From contig CAVXJC010000001.1 of assembly GCA_963762075.1 (NCBI GenBank), positions 62,001 through 126,000 on the forward strand: DNA of 64,000 nucleotides, in the 5' to 3' direction. Below are positions 8,070 to 16,983 of this stretch, in pieces. The notes beneath the pieces are model-generated. The model had not been told where the DNA came from, did not search any database, and saw only the letters and a program-made list of their open reading frames with translations. The stretch is from JAOUEA01 sp963762075 (GTDB taxonomy: Bacteria > Actinomycetota > UBA4738 > HRBIN12). Within the stretch, counting starts at the first letter, position 1, and every line of letters begins with the position of its first letter. Position numbers and translations under genes: made by a program.

Positions 8070-8819
8070 ATGAGCATGCCTCGGAAGCTCTGCGCCCTGC
8101 TCATGTTCGCGACCGCCACGCTCATGCTGCAGGTCGGCTCCGTGAGCGCTCAGGTCATCGTCGACCCGGCGATCCCATCGGAGCGGAACGACGGCGGCTG
8201 GGTCTACTGGCTCGCCATCGCATTGAGCGCGCTCGCGTTGTTGATCATCATCCGGCTGACGATCAGGTACATGCGGTACGCGCCTCGTTTCTCCAAGGAG
8301 GAGGAGAACCTGAGGGTCGTGCGCGCCGACCGGGTGCAGCTCGGACGCGAGCTGCCACGCCGCAACGTCGACCTGTCGCAGGCTTCACCGCTCGTCGTCG
8401 CCCCGCCCGCTGTGCCCACGGCCACGCCCGCGTTGGCGCCGGTGGGGGCCACCGCCGGCCCTGCGAGCGCGGCACCTGCACCTGCACCGTCGTCTGCGCC
8501 TTCGCCTGCCGAGTCTGCACCCCAGGCGGCAGAGCCCGCCCCCGAGTCGGCAGAGTCCGCGCCCGAGTCGGCAGGGCCCGCCGCGCCTGCTGACGCCGCT
8601 CCCGGGCCAGCCGAGGCAGCCGCCGAAGCCGAAGCCTCACCAGCCGCTCCAGCGCCCGCCGCGCCCGAGGAGCGCGTTGAGGTGACGATGGATCAGGAGG
8701 CATATGAAGCCGCACTCAAGGAGCACCTCGACGCCGGCACGGACCGGCGCATCGCCGAGGGCAAGGCCAAGCGGGCCGGCATGATCGCGGCCCGCAAGAA
8801 GGCCACCGGCGAGGCCTGA
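8070..8819 (+). CDS. Ala/Pro/Glu-rich single-pass membrane protein
   Basis: ATG 8070 is preferred over 8052 because of the -10 element above. A signal-peptide-like N-terminus (residues 1-28) precedes a short segment and a membrane helix (about 45-66), then a basic stretch and a long low-complexity linker (about 110-200) built of Ala, Pro, Ser and Glu with near-repeats such as APESAESAPESAGPA. The last 50 residues form a charged helix. No family recognised. The linker resembles cell-wall-spanning or scaffold linkers of actinobacterial membrane proteins. Its codon use matches its neighbours. Confidence 0.7.
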   Translation: MSMPRKLCALLMFATATLMLQVGSVSAQVIVDPAIPSERNDGGWVYWLAIALSALALLIIIRLTIRYMRYAPRFSKEEENLRVVRADRVQLGRELPRRNVDLSQASPLVVAPPAVPTATPALAPVGATAGPASAAPAPAPSSAPSPAESAPQAAEPAPESAESAPESAGPAAPADAAPGPAEAAAEAEASPAAPAPAAPEERVEVTMDQEAYEAALKEHLDAGTDRRIAEGKAKRAGMIAARKKATGEA

Positions 8820-8869
8820 ACCCGACGCACCGTCGTCCCTGCGACGATGTCCTGATGGAAGGACCCTCC

Positions 8870-9937
8870 GTGAGCGCCACCGAGGTCGACTGGTCCATGG
8901 GGTCGGCGGCAACGCGTCTTGCCGACTGGGAGATCGCCCTGCAGATCGGCCGGCGCGTCGCGGGCCCTGGCGTCTCCGTTCCCGCCGTGCAGAGGGCCCG
9001 CATGCGCGAGGACTTCGGCGAGCTGGTGCCCCTCGCGGAATCGCTGATCTCCGAGCACACAGACCTGTCGGTGGCCGGCTTCCAGTCACGGGCGTGGGTC
9101 ATGGCGCGCAGCGAGTGGATCCGCTCGAACCTCACCGGCATGCAGCGCCTGCTCGAACCGCTGGCTGAGCGCGTGCTCGCGATGAAGCCCGGCCGTGCCG
9201 AGATCCGTCGGAAGGCGATGGGCGCACAAGCGGGAGCGCTCTTCGGCTATGTCGCGCGACGCGTGCTCGGCCAGTACGACGTCTTCCTTCCACCCGACGA
9301 CGAGGGGTTGCTCTACTTCGTGGGCCCCAACGTCGCCGAGGTGGAGCGGCGCTACGGCCTGCCCTCGAGGGACTTCAGGCTGTGGGTGGCGATCCACGAG
9401 GTGACCCACCGGGTGCAGTTCGGCGCCGCGCCGTGGCTGCGCGGGCACCTGCGCGGTCTCGTCGACACGTACCTCGCTGGGGTCACCCTCGACGGCAGAG
9501 AGCTCATCGCGCAGCTCCGCCGGGCGGTCGACGAGGCGCGAGGCGGGGCCGACGCCCGCATGGGTGGCATCTTCCTGCTGCTCACGCCCGAGCAGCGCGA
9601 TCTGTTCACGCAGGTGCAAGGGCTCATGTCGTTGCTCGAGGGGCATGCGTCGTACGTGATGAACGAGGTGTCTCGCGATCACGTTGCCGATGTCGATCGT
9701 ATGCGCCGGGCGCTCAGCTCCCGCCGCAAGACCTCGGGCATCGAACGCGGCGTGCAGCGTGCCATCGGCTTCGAGCAGAAGATCAAGCAGTACGACCGAG
9801 GTGAGGCGTTCGTGCGCGACGTGATCGCCCGGGCGGGCATGAGCGGGCTCAACCACGTGTGGCTCGCCCCCGAGAATCTGCCGACGCTCGACGAGATCGG
9901 GACCCCCGCCGTCTGGGTCGAGCGCGTCGTCGAGTAG
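8870..9937 (+). CDS. Zincin-like DUF2342 protein (F420-associated family)
   Basis: Start set at GTG 8870 because GGAAGGA lies 6 nt before it; ATG 8855 sits upstream of that site and lacks its own. 355 residues with the HExxH metal-binding motif in AIHEVTHRVQF, and a second cluster around LLEGHASYVMNEV that may give further ligands. This is the family noted in actinobacteria as zinc-dependent metalloprotease or coenzyme F420 biosynthesis associated, and it conventionally precedes tilS and hpt as it does here. Its actual substrate is not established. Confidence 0.88.
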   Translation: MSATEVDWSMGSAATRLADWEIALQIGRRVAGPGVSVPAVQRARMREDFGELVPLAESLISEHTDLSVAGFQSRAWVMARSEWIRSNLTGMQRLLEPLAERVLAMKPGRAEIRRKAMGAQAGALFGYVARRVLGQYDVFLPPDDEGLLYFVGPNVAEVERRYGLPSRDFRLWVAIHEVTHRVQFGAAPWLRGHLRGLVDTYLAGVTLDGRELIAQLRRAVDEARGGADARMGGIFLLLTPEQRDLFTQVQGLMSLLEGHASYVMNEVSRDHVADVDRMRRALSSRRKTSGIERGVQRAIGFEQKIKQYDRGEAFVRDVIARAGMSGLNHVWLAPENLPTLDEIGTPAVWVERVVE

Positions 9938-9941
9938 AGGC

Positions 9942-10997
9942 GTGGCGCGGCGCCCACCGGCCGTCGCGCGCGTGCTCGAGCGCGTCACCGCAACGATCCG
10001 CGAGCACGACATGCTGCAGCGGGGCGACCTGATACTCGTGGAGGTCTCGGGTGGCCCCGATTCCGTGTGCCTGCTTCATGCCATGTGGCACCTGCGCCGG
10101 CTCTTCAAGACCCGGCTGGCGGTCTTCCACTTCGATCACGGGCTGCGCGAGGGCTCGGCCGCCGATGCGGCGTACGTTCGTCGGCTCGCGGGCCGCCTGG
10201 GACTGCCGTTCCATCTCCGGAGTGCGGAAGACTCGCCGCCGAGCGGGGCATCGGTCGAGTTCTGGGCAAGGAACGTGCGATTGAGCGCGGCCGGCGACGT
10301 ACGCACGGAGATCGGAGCGACGAGAGTCGCCGACGGTCATACACGTGACGACCAGGCAGAGAACATGTTGATGGCCCTGATCCTGGGCTGGGGGCTCAAC
10401 GGCATGGGAGGCATCCCGCCTGTGAACGGGGTTCTGGTTCGCCCTCTGCTCGACGTCACGCGCGAAGAAGTCGAGTCGTTCTGCCGCTCCCTCGGACTTC
10501 GTCCCCGCCACGACCCGACGAACGACGACACCCGCCTGCTCCGAAACGCGATCCGGCTGGAAGCCATCCCCTCGATCGAACGAGCGACCGGACGAAAGGT
10601 CCGTGACACGTTCGCGCGAACGGCGGGTCTGATCCGCGAGGACGCCGCAACCCTCTGGGAGCAGGCGAGCGACCTGGCCGCAGGCGTCGTCGAGGCGAAC
10701 ACCGACCACGAGGGGGAGCACACGTTCGCCATCTCGGCGCGAGCGATCACCGAGCTCACGAGGCCGATGGCATCGAGAGTCGTTCGTCGAGCGTTTCAGC
10801 TCGCCGATCTCCCTTGGAACGAGCCTGCGATCGACGCGGTGCTGGATCTCGCAGACGGAAGGCCGGGCCGCTCGCGCGATCTGCAGCTCGGGTTGCGGAT
10901 CACCCGCGACCGGGGGTACGTTCGAGGTTCCGGCCCTTCCCTCGAGCGCTTCGTGGCCGATCGCAAGAAGGCCCGACCTGAGGGAGACTCGCAGTGA
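9942..10997 (+). CDS. tilS: tRNA(Ile)-lysidine synthase
   Basis: GTG start 4 nt after the previous stop. The 351-residue protein has the PP-loop motif SGGPDS near residue 37, HFDHGLREGS, and GHTRDDQAEN, which are the signature blocks of TilS N-type ATP pyrophosphatases. The C-terminal portion matches the tRNA-recognition extension. It converts the wobble C of tRNA-Ile(CAU) to lysidine so that it reads AUA instead of AUG, and is normally essential. It overlaps hpt by GTGA. Confidence 0.95.
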   Translation: MARRPPAVARVLERVTATIREHDMLQRGDLILVEVSGGPDSVCLLHAMWHLRRLFKTRLAVFHFDHGLREGSAADAAYVRRLAGRLGLPFHLRSAEDSPPSGASVEFWARNVRLSAAGDVRTEIGATRVADGHTRDDQAENMLMALILGWGLNGMGGIPPVNGVLVRPLLDVTREEVESFCRSLGLRPRHDPTNDDTRLLRNAIRLEAIPSIERATGRKVRDTFARTAGLIREDAATLWEQASDLAAGVVEANTDHEGEHTFAISARAITELTRPMASRVVRRAFQLADLPWNEPAIDAVLDLADGRPGRSRDLQLGLRITRDRGYVRGSGPSLERFVADRKKARPEGDSQ

Positions 10998-11590
10998 GCC
11001 TCATGCGTGACACGTCCGACGCTACACTCCGGGTTCCCGTGAGCGCCTACGAGCCCGATATCGAGAAGGTCCTCGTCACCACCGAGCAGATCGAGGCGGC
11101 GCTCACCTCGATGGGTCGACAGATCACTGAGGACTACGCGGGAAAGTCGCTGCTGCTGATCGGTGTCCTCAAAGGCGCCTTCGTGGTGATGGCCGATCTC
11201 GCCCGCCACATCGCGCTTCCCCTCGAGTTCGATTTCATGGCGGTTTCGTCGTACGGCGCGGCGACCAAGACGAGCGGTGTCGTGCGCATCCTGAAGGATC
11301 TCGACCACGACCTCGACGGGCTCGACGTGCTGCTCGTCGAGGACATCGTGGATTCGGGCCTCACGCTCAAGTACTTGCTGAAGAACCTCGCAGGGCGCAA
11401 GCCCGCGTCGCTCGAGGTGGCCGCCCTGCTGCGGAAGACCGGCCTGCAGAAGGTGCCGCTCGACCTCCGCTATGTCGGGTTCGAGATCCCGCCCGAGTTC
11501 GTGGTCGGCTACGGACTCGATTTCGGGGAGCGCTACCGCAACCTTCCCTATGTCGCGACGCTCAAGCCCGAAGCCTACGGCGGCGCCTGA
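10994..11590 (+). CDS. hpt: Hypoxanthine-guanine phosphoribosyltransferase
   Basis: 198 residues, GTG start overlapping tilS. The PRPP-binding motif is VLLVEDIVDSGLTL; the purine-binding region has LRYVGFEIPPEFVVGYGLDF. It salvages hypoxanthine and guanine to IMP and GMP using PRPP. The tilS-hpt-ftsH order is widely conserved in bacteria and supports the call. A shorter start at Met4 is possible. Confidence 0.96.
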   Translation: MSLMRDTSDATLRVPVSAYEPDIEKVLVTTEQIEAALTSMGRQITEDYAGKSLLLIGVLKGAFVVMADLARHIALPLEFDFMAVSSYGAATKTSGVVRILKDLDHDLDGLDVLLVEDIVDSGLTLKYLLKNLAGRKPASLEVAALLRKTGLQKVPLDLRYVGFEIPPEFVVGYGLDFGERYRNLPYVATLKPEAYGGA

Positions 11591-11630
11591 GCCTCGGGAA
11601 CCGCGAACGCAGCGGGAGCGTCCCAGGGCA

Positions 11631-12026
11631 GTGAGACTCGACACCTTCCGTGCACTGGCGCTGGTGGCCGCGCTGGTCACGCTCGTCGCTTGCGGCAACG
11701 GGGCAGGCGTCGATGATCAGGCCGAGTCCGGCGTGCGTGGGGTGGTCACCGCCGGGCCGCAGTGTCCGGTGGTGCAGCAAGGCTCGCCGTGCCCGGATCA
11801 GCCATGGCAGGGGGCCGTGCGCGCCACCACGGCCGACGGTGACGTGGTCGACGAAGTTCGGAGCGACGCCGGCGGGCGCTTCGAGATCGCGCTCGACCCT
11901 GGCGACTACGTCGTCGTCGCCGTGACCGATGCGGGGCGGCTTCCCATGGCGACACCTCAGGAGGTCGTGGTTCCCCACGGAGGGTGGATCGAGGTCACCC
12001 TCGTCGTCGACACAGGCATCCGTTGA
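11631..12026 (+). CDS. Lipoprotein with carboxypeptidase-regulatory-like (transthyretin-type) domain
   Basis: GTG 11631 gives a classical lipoprotein signal: basic start, hydrophobic core and lipobox LVAC followed by GNG. The open frame reaches further upstream but only across the end of hpt. The mature 110 residues form a small beta-sandwich-like domain: GVRGVVTAGP, then two cysteines in the first loop (QCPV, SPCPD), and DAGGRFEIALDPGDYVVVA, typical of CarboxypepD_reg folds. It is probably anchored outside the membrane. Its role between hpt and ftsH is unknown. Confidence 0.75.
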   Translation: MRLDTFRALALVAALVTLVACGNGAGVDDQAESGVRGVVTAGPQCPVVQQGSPCPDQPWQGAVRATTADGDVVDEVRSDAGGRFEIALDPGDYVVVAVTDAGRLPMATPQEVVVPHGGWIEVTLVVDTGIR

Positions 12027-12149
12027 GCGACACCTGGGGCTGCCACCGCGTCCGGGGCCGGTGCTACCATCGCGAACGACCGTCTCGGCGCGACATGGGC
12101 CCGGCCCACATCGGCAGCACCCCACTTTTCAGCCCCCGAGGAGCACACC

Positions 12150-14123
12150 CTGAGCAAGCAGCCGGAGACCCCGCTCAAGAAGGTAGCCCGCGCGCCCACC
12201 CTGTGGATCGTGATGGGCACCCTCGTGTTCCTGCTCGTGATCTCGTTCATCGGCAGCGCACCTTCGGGCGAGCAACTCGGCCTCACGGAATTCGAGGCCG
12301 CCGTCACCGATGGAATGGTCGCGAACGCCGAGCTCCTCGACGGCGACCAGACGGTCGAGGGGGAGCTGATCGACGGCAGCACGTATCGCACCACGTACCC
12401 GACCGAGTACGCAGACGATCTGACGGCCCTGCTGAAGAAGTCCGGGGTGCCGACCAAGGTCGATGCGCAGAAGCCCAACGCGCTGCTCGGCACCCTCATC
12501 ACCGTGATACTTCCGGTGCTGTTGATCGGGGGGATCCTGCTGTATGTCATGAACCGCTCCCAGGGCGGCGGCGGACGCGTCATGCAGTTCGGGCGCAGCA
12601 AGCACAAGACGGTGAACAAGGACGAGCCGAAGACCACGTTCGGCGACGTTGCCGGGGTCGACGAGGCGATCGAGGAGTTGCAGGAGGTCAAGGACTTCCT
12701 GCAGCACCCGGCGAAGTTCCAGGCGATGGGCGCGAAGATCCCCCGCGGCGTGCTGCTGTTCGGCCCTCCTGGAACCGGCAAGACCTTGCTCGCCCGCGCC
12801 GTCGCAGGCGAGGCGGGCGTGCCGTTCTTCTCGATCTCGGGATCCGATTTCGTGGAGATGTTCGTGGGCGTCGGCGCGGCGCGCGTGCGCGACCTGTTCG
12901 AGCAGGCGAAGGTCGCCGCCCCGGCGATCGTGTTCATCGACGAGATCGATGCGGTCGGACGTCAGCGCGGCGCCGGACTCGGCGGGGGGCACGACGAGCG
13001 CGAGCAGACGCTGAACCAACTGCTGGTCGAGATGGACGGATTCGACCAGCGCACCACCGTGATCCTCATGGCGGCGACGAATCGCCCCGACATCCTCGAC
13101 CCTGCGCTGCTCCGCCCGGGAAGGTTCGACCGCCAGGTCGTGATCGACCGCCCAGATCTCGAAGGCCGAAAGGCGATCCTTCGGGTGCATGCCCGCGGCA
13201 AGCCCTTCGACGAGACGGTCGACCTCGAGGTGCTCGCCCGGCGCACGCCCGGGTTCACCGGCGCCGACCTCGCCAACGCGATCAACGAGGCTGCATTGCT
13301 GGCTGCCCGTCGGGACAAGAAGGCCATCTCCATGACCGAGGTCGAGGAAGCCGTCGATCGCGTGATGGCAGGGCCGGAGCGCAAGAGCCGCGTCATGGAC
13401 GAGCAAGAACGCCGCCTGATCGCCTACCACGAAGGCGGTCACGCGATGGTGGCTCACGTGCTTCCCAACACCGACGAGGTGCACAAGATCACCGTGATCC
13501 CGCGTGGACGCGCGCTCGGTTACACGCTCACCCTGCCGGAACAGGACAAGTTCATGATGACGCGCGAGCAGCTCCGTGACGAGCTCGCGATGCTCATGGG
13601 AGGTCGCGTGGCCGAGGAGATCATCGCGGGGGATGTGACCACGGGGGCCGGCAACGACATCGAGCGCGCCACGAAGATCGCCCGGCAGATGGTCACCGAG
13701 TACGGCATGAGTGACTCGATCGGCCCCCGCACGCTCGGCGTGAAGCAGGGCGAGGTCTTCCTCGGTCGCGACTGGGGCTCGACGCCCGACTATTCCGACG
13801 CCGTGGCGTTCGAGATCGATCTCGAGGTGCGGGAGCTCATCGACGAGGCGCACGATGTCGCGCTCGAGATCCTCACGGAGAATCGCGAGAAGCTCGACGC
13901 GCTCGCGGCCCGGCTGATCGAGATCGAGACGATGGGTCGCGACGACGTTATCGCCTTCTTCGCCGACGTGGAGCGCCGGGAGCCCCGAGCGCACGAGGAA
14001 CGTTCGGTCGGGCTCGCCGTGTCGCGTCAGGCATCGCGCCACGATCGATCCGAGGGCGACCTGCACCCGGGCAAGGGCACGCCTCGGCCGAAGCTCGGCG
14101 GCCCGGGGCTGTCGCCCGCCTGA
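12150..14123 (+). CDS. ftsH: ATP-dependent zinc metalloprotease FtsH, probable CTG start
   Basis: Two membrane helices (residues about 21-42 and 112-134) enclose a short extracytoplasmic domain. The AAA domain has Walker A GPPGTGKT, Walker B IVFIDEIDAV and second-region-of-homology RPGRFDRQV; the M41 peptidase has zinc motif HEGGH and third ligand in EIIAGDVTTGAGND. It degrades unfolded and regulatory membrane proteins. The first ATG/GTG (12210-12213) falls inside the first membrane helix and has no ribosome-binding site. CTG 12150, in frame, is preceded at 6 nt by GAGGAG and adds a normal 20-residue cytoplasmic leader (SKQPETPLKKVARAP). The C-terminal tail ends with a charged disordered stretch. 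Confidence 0.95.
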   Translation: MSKQPETPLKKVARAPTLWIVMGTLVFLLVISFIGSAPSGEQLGLTEFEAAVTDGMVANAELLDGDQTVEGELIDGSTYRTTYPTEYADDLTALLKKSGVPTKVDAQKPNALLGTLITVILPVLLIGGILLYVMNRSQGGGGRVMQFGRSKHKTVNKDEPKTTFGDVAGVDEAIEELQEVKDFLQHPAKFQAMGAKIPRGVLLFGPPGTGKTLLARAVAGEAGVPFFSISGSDFVEMFVGVGAARVRDLFEQAKVAAPAIVFIDEIDAVGRQRGAGLGGGHDEREQTLNQLLVEMDGFDQRTTVILMAATNRPDILDPALLRPGRFDRQVVIDRPDLEGRKAILRVHARGKPFDETVDLEVLARRTPGFTGADLANAINEAALLAARRDKKAISMTEVEEAVDRVMAGPERKSRVMDEQERRLIAYHEGGHAMVAHVLPNTDEVHKITVIPRGRALGYTLTLPEQDKFMMTREQLRDELAMLMGGRVAEEIIAGDVTTGAGNDIERATKIARQMVTEYGMSDSIGPRTLGVKQGEVFLGRDWGSTPDYSDAVAFEIDLEVRELIDEAHDVALEILTENREKLDALAARLIEIETMGRDDVIAFFADVERREPRAHEERSVGLAVSRQASRHDRSEGDLHPGKGTPRPKLGGPGLSPA

Positions 14124-14830
14124 TGACTCCAGGGCAACCGGGCAGGGGTGCGACGGGCGAGCGATGGGCCACGTTCGACTGCTACGGCACGCTCGTCGAT
14201 TGGCTGGGGGGAACGCGGGCGACGCTCGAACGGCTGTGGCCCGACGCTTCCGGGGACGACTCGTTGCTCGAGGCGTACATGCGCATCGAGCCCCGGGTGC
14301 AGGCCGAAGAGCGCGAAGGTCGCGCCATCCCGTACCGCCAGGTCATGGCCGAGACCATGGCCAGGGTCGCCGACGAGCTCGGGCTCACCGTGCCCGAAGG
14401 CGAGGCCGATGCGCTTGCGAGGTCGCTGCCGGGATGGCGCGTCTTCCCCGAGGTGCCGGGGGCCCTGTCGGTCCTGCGTGAGGCCGGCTGGAGGCTCGCG
14501 ATCCTGTCGAACACCGATCTCGACCTGCTCGACGCGTCGGTCGCTGCGATCGGCGTCGAGATCGACGAACGCATCGTCGCGGGCGACATCGGGTCCTACA
14601 AGCCCTCGTTCGGTCACTGGGACACGTTCTTCAGGCGCACGGACGCCGAGCGCACGCGGCACGTGCACGTCGCGGCCTCGTTGTTCCACGACATCGAGCC
14701 GTGCGCGAAGCTCGGGCTGCCTGCCGTCTGGATCGACCGGCTCGGCGAGGCGAGCATGGTGCCGCGGTCGGCGACGCTTCCCGACCTGTCCGAGCTGTCC
14801 GAGACGCTCGAACGCCTCGTGCCCGCGTAG
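14123..14830 (+). CDS. HAD-superfamily hydrolase (2-haloacid dehalogenase-like)
   Basis: ATG overlaps the ftsH stop by one base. 235 residues with HAD motif I FDCYGTLVDW (nucleophile first Asp), motif II LSNTD, motif III Lys in SYKPS, and a weak motif IV around SLFHDIEP. The alpha-helical cap lies at about 30-110. The sequence most resembles type II haloacid dehalogenases and related phosphatases; the substrate cannot be told. Its place between ftsH and the folate genes makes a phosphatase of the folate route (for example on dihydroneopterin phosphates) conceivable, but that is only context. Confidence 0.85.
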   Translation: MTPGQPGRGATGERWATFDCYGTLVDWLGGTRATLERLWPDASGDDSLLEAYMRIEPRVQAEEREGRAIPYRQVMAETMARVADELGLTVPEGEADALARSLPGWRVFPEVPGALSVLREAGWRLAILSNTDLDLLDASVAAIGVEIDERIVAGDIGSYKPSFGHWDTFFRRTDAERTRHVHVAASLFHDIEPCAKLGLPAVWIDRLGEASMVPRSATLPDLSELSETLERLVPA

Positions 14831-14840
14831 CCGGTCGTCA

Positions 14841-14846
14841 TACACT
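14841..14846 (+). promoter_or_regulatory. -10 element, leaderless start of the J-domain gene
   Basis: TACACT ends 6 nt before GTG 14853, placing the expected transcript start on the first base of the codon. Confidence 0.6.
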
Positions 14847-14852
14847 CCCATC

Positions 14853-15452
14853 GTGGATCTCGTGCGCCGCGCCGTCGTCTCGGGCGAGGATCTGTACGCC
14901 CTGCTGGGCGTGTCGGCGGACGCCTCCGACGACGAGATCCGTCACTCGTATCGCTCGCTCGCCCGCACGCACCATCCCGATGCGAGTCCCGGCGAGGCGC
15001 CGGCCGACGGGTTCCGGCGCATCGTGGCCGCCTACGAGGTGCTGGGCGACGAGCGTCGCCGGGCGGCGTACGACCGGGAACTCAGGCTCGGCCTGATCGC
15101 GCGCGAGCAGGCCGGCAGGGCGGGGCCCGTGGCCTCGCACGTCGCGCCGGGGCCGACGGGCGCCGTGAGCTCGCGCGGACGACACGCCTCGGCCAACCCC
15201 GCCGACCACGCCCCTCGCGTGCCGGCCCGTGTCACGCCCCCCCGGGAGCCGGTCGACGACTGGAGACTGGTCTCGGTGCTCACCCGCGTCGTGGCTGCTG
15301 TCGCCGTGCTCGTCGTGATCGCCGCGGTGGCCCTGATGGTCGTCTCGGCCGGCGCCAGCGAATCCGAGCCACCGCCTCCGGCCACGATCTGGTGCAAGAC
15401 CCCCGACGGGTGGTACGACTGCTGGCAGGCCACGATGCCCGACGGCTCGTAG
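14853..15452 (+). CDS. Membrane-anchored J-domain protein
   Basis: 199 residues from leaderless GTG 14853. Residues about 12-75 form a J domain with the HPD motif in THHPDAS and the closing helix YEVLGDERRRAAYDRE. A Pro/Ala-rich linker follows, then one membrane helix (about 148-172) and a short outside tail with two cysteines (IWCKTPDGWYDCWQ). It lacks the Gly/Phe and zinc-finger regions of DnaJ, so it probably recruits DnaK to a membrane task. The preceding gene ends 22 nt upstream. No known specific function. Confidence 0.8.
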   Translation: MDLVRRAVVSGEDLYALLGVSADASDDEIRHSYRSLARTHHPDASPGEAPADGFRRIVAAYEVLGDERRRAAYDRELRLGLIAREQAGRAGPVASHVAPGPTGAVSSRGRHASANPADHAPRVPARVTPPREPVDDWRLVSVLTRVVAAVAVLVVIAAVALMVVSAGASESEPPPPATIWCKTPDGWYDCWQATMPDGS

Positions 15453-15479
15453 AACACACGAACCTGCGACGCCTCCGGG

Positions 15480-15485
15480 TAGCAT
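15480..15485 (+). promoter_or_regulatory. -10 element of folE
   Basis: TAGCAT ends 9 nt before ATG 15495, giving a leader of about 3 nt. Confidence 0.45.
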
Positions 15486-15494
15486 GCCCGTCTC

Positions 15495-16067
15495 ATGGCT
15501 GGCTTCGACGACCAGAAGATCGAGCACGGTGTTCGGCTGATCCTGGAAGGCATCGGTGAGGACGTCGAGCGCGGCGGCCTCAAGGACACGCCTGCTCGAG
15601 TGGCCCGCATGTACCGCGAGATCGCCGGTGGCGTGGGCCAGGACCCGACCGGCATCGTGACGGTGGTCGAAGGCGCCGATTTCGACGAGATGATCATGGT
15701 GCGTGACATCCCGCTGTATTCGATCTGCGAGCACCACCTCATCCCGTTCAGCGGTCAGGCCCACGTTGCGTACGTGCCGAACAAGGCAGGCCAGATCACG
15801 GGCCTGTCGAAGATCGCCAGGGCCGTCGACGTGCTCGCCAAGAAGCCTCAGGTGCAGGAACGACTCACGACCGAGATCGCAGACACGATCGAACGCGCGC
15901 TCGAGCCACGCGGCGTCTTCGTGGTGATCGAGGCCGAGCATCTGTGCATGACGATGCGGGGCATCAAGAAGCCGGGCTCGGTCACGGTCACCTCTGCCGT
16001 GCGGGGACTCTTCCGCACCGATGCCCGCACGCGGCAGGAAGCCATGAACCACATCGGCAAGCCCTGA
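15495..16067 (+). CDS. folE: GTP cyclohydrolase I
   Basis: 190 residues, the usual length. Zinc ligands appear in SICEHHLIPF (Cys, His) and in HLCM (Cys). GLSKIARAVDV and the C-terminal VRGLFRTDARTRQE are family blocks. It makes 7,8-dihydroneopterin triphosphate from GTP, the first step of folate synthesis, and starts the folE-folP-folB-folK cluster. It probably has its own promoter (element at 15480). Confidence 0.97.
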   Translation: MAGFDDQKIEHGVRLILEGIGEDVERGGLKDTPARVARMYREIAGGVGQDPTGIVTVVEGADFDEMIMVRDIPLYSICEHHLIPFSGQAHVAYVPNKAGQITGLSKIARAVDVLAKKPQVQERLTTEIADTIERALEPRGVFVVIEAEHLCMTMRGIKKPGSVTVTSAVRGLFRTDARTRQEAMNHIGKP

Positions 16068-16112
16068 GCTCGCGAGCCGCGTCGAGCACCGCCGCCGTCC
16101 GCGAGCGAGCAC

Positions 16113-16118
16113 TACGAT
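16113..16118 (+). promoter_or_regulatory. -10 element, decides the folP start
   Basis: TACGAT ends 7 nt before GTG 16126. It overlaps the alternative ATG at 16117, which could not be translated if transcription starts near 16125. Confidence 0.55.
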
Positions 16119-16125
16119 GCCCATC

Positions 16126-16983
16126 GTGGATGACGCAGCGTGGCGATGCCGCGACCATACGTTCCCGCTGGGGGTGCGCACCCTCGTCATGGGCATCGTG
16201 AACGTGACGCCCGATTCCTTCAGCGACGGGGGCATGCTCTCGACCACCGAGGAAGCGGTCGCGCACGGGGTACAGCTCGCTGCCGACGGCGCCGACATCC
16301 TCGACATCGGCGGCGAGTCGACCCGTCCCGGCGCCGACGCCGTGCCGCTCGACCAGGAGCTCGCGCGTGTCGTGCCAGTGGTCACCGGGCTCGCCGAGGC
16401 GGCGCCCACCCACGTTGCGCTCAGCGTCGACACGCGCCGCCCCGACGTCGCCCGCGCCGCCCTCGATGCCGGTGCTTCCATCGTGAACGACGTGACCGCC
16501 GGACGCGATCCGGCGATGTTCGACGCGGTCCGCGCCGCGGGCGCGGGCTTGGTGCTGATGCACATGCTCGGTGACCCAGCGACGATGCAAGACGATCCCC
16601 GGTACGACGACGTCGTGGCGGACGTGCGTGATTTCCTCGCGGCTCGCATCGGCGCGGCCGTCGCGGCGGGCGTGCCACGCGACCATGTGTGCGTCGACCC
16701 GGGGCTCGGGTTCGGCAAGACCCTCGAGCACAACCTCGCCCTGTTGCGTGCGATCGCGGCGTTCGAGCAGCTCCGTACGCCCGTGTTGGTCGGAGCCTCC
16801 CGGAAGCGCTTCATCGGCGAGCTCACGGGCGTCGAGGATCCGATCGATCGAGTTGAAGGCACCGCGGGCACCGTCGCGTGGTGCGCCGCCAACGGCGTCG
16901 ATGTCGTAAGGGTGCATGACGTGCTGGCGATGGCTCGGGTCGTGCGGGTCGTCGACGCGATCGCCAGGGGCACGTCGCCGTGA
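16126..16983 (+). CDS. folP: Dihydropteroate synthase
   Basis: Start moved from ATG 16117 to GTG 16126 on promoter evidence. 285 residues with all pterin-binding blocks: GIVNVTPDSFSDGG, DIGGESTRPGAD, LSVDTRRPDVARAAL, DPGLGFGKTLEHN and GASRKRFIGELT. It condenses p-aminobenzoate with hydroxymethyl-dihydropterin pyrophosphate and is the sulfonamide target. Its stop overlaps the GTG of the hydrolase gene (GTGA), so the two are co-translated. Confidence 0.97.
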   Translation: MDDAAWRCRDHTFPLGVRTLVMGIVNVTPDSFSDGGMLSTTEEAVAHGVQLAADGADILDIGGESTRPGADAVPLDQELARVVPVVTGLAEAAPTHVALSVDTRRPDVARAALDAGASIVNDVTAGRDPAMFDAVRAAGAGLVLMHMLGDPATMQDDPRYDDVVADVRDFLAARIGAAVAAGVPRDHVCVDPGLGFGKTLEHNLALLRAIAAFEQLRTPVLVGASRKRFIGELTGVEDPIDRVEGTAGTVAWCAANGVDVVRVHDVLAMARVVRVVDAIARGTSP

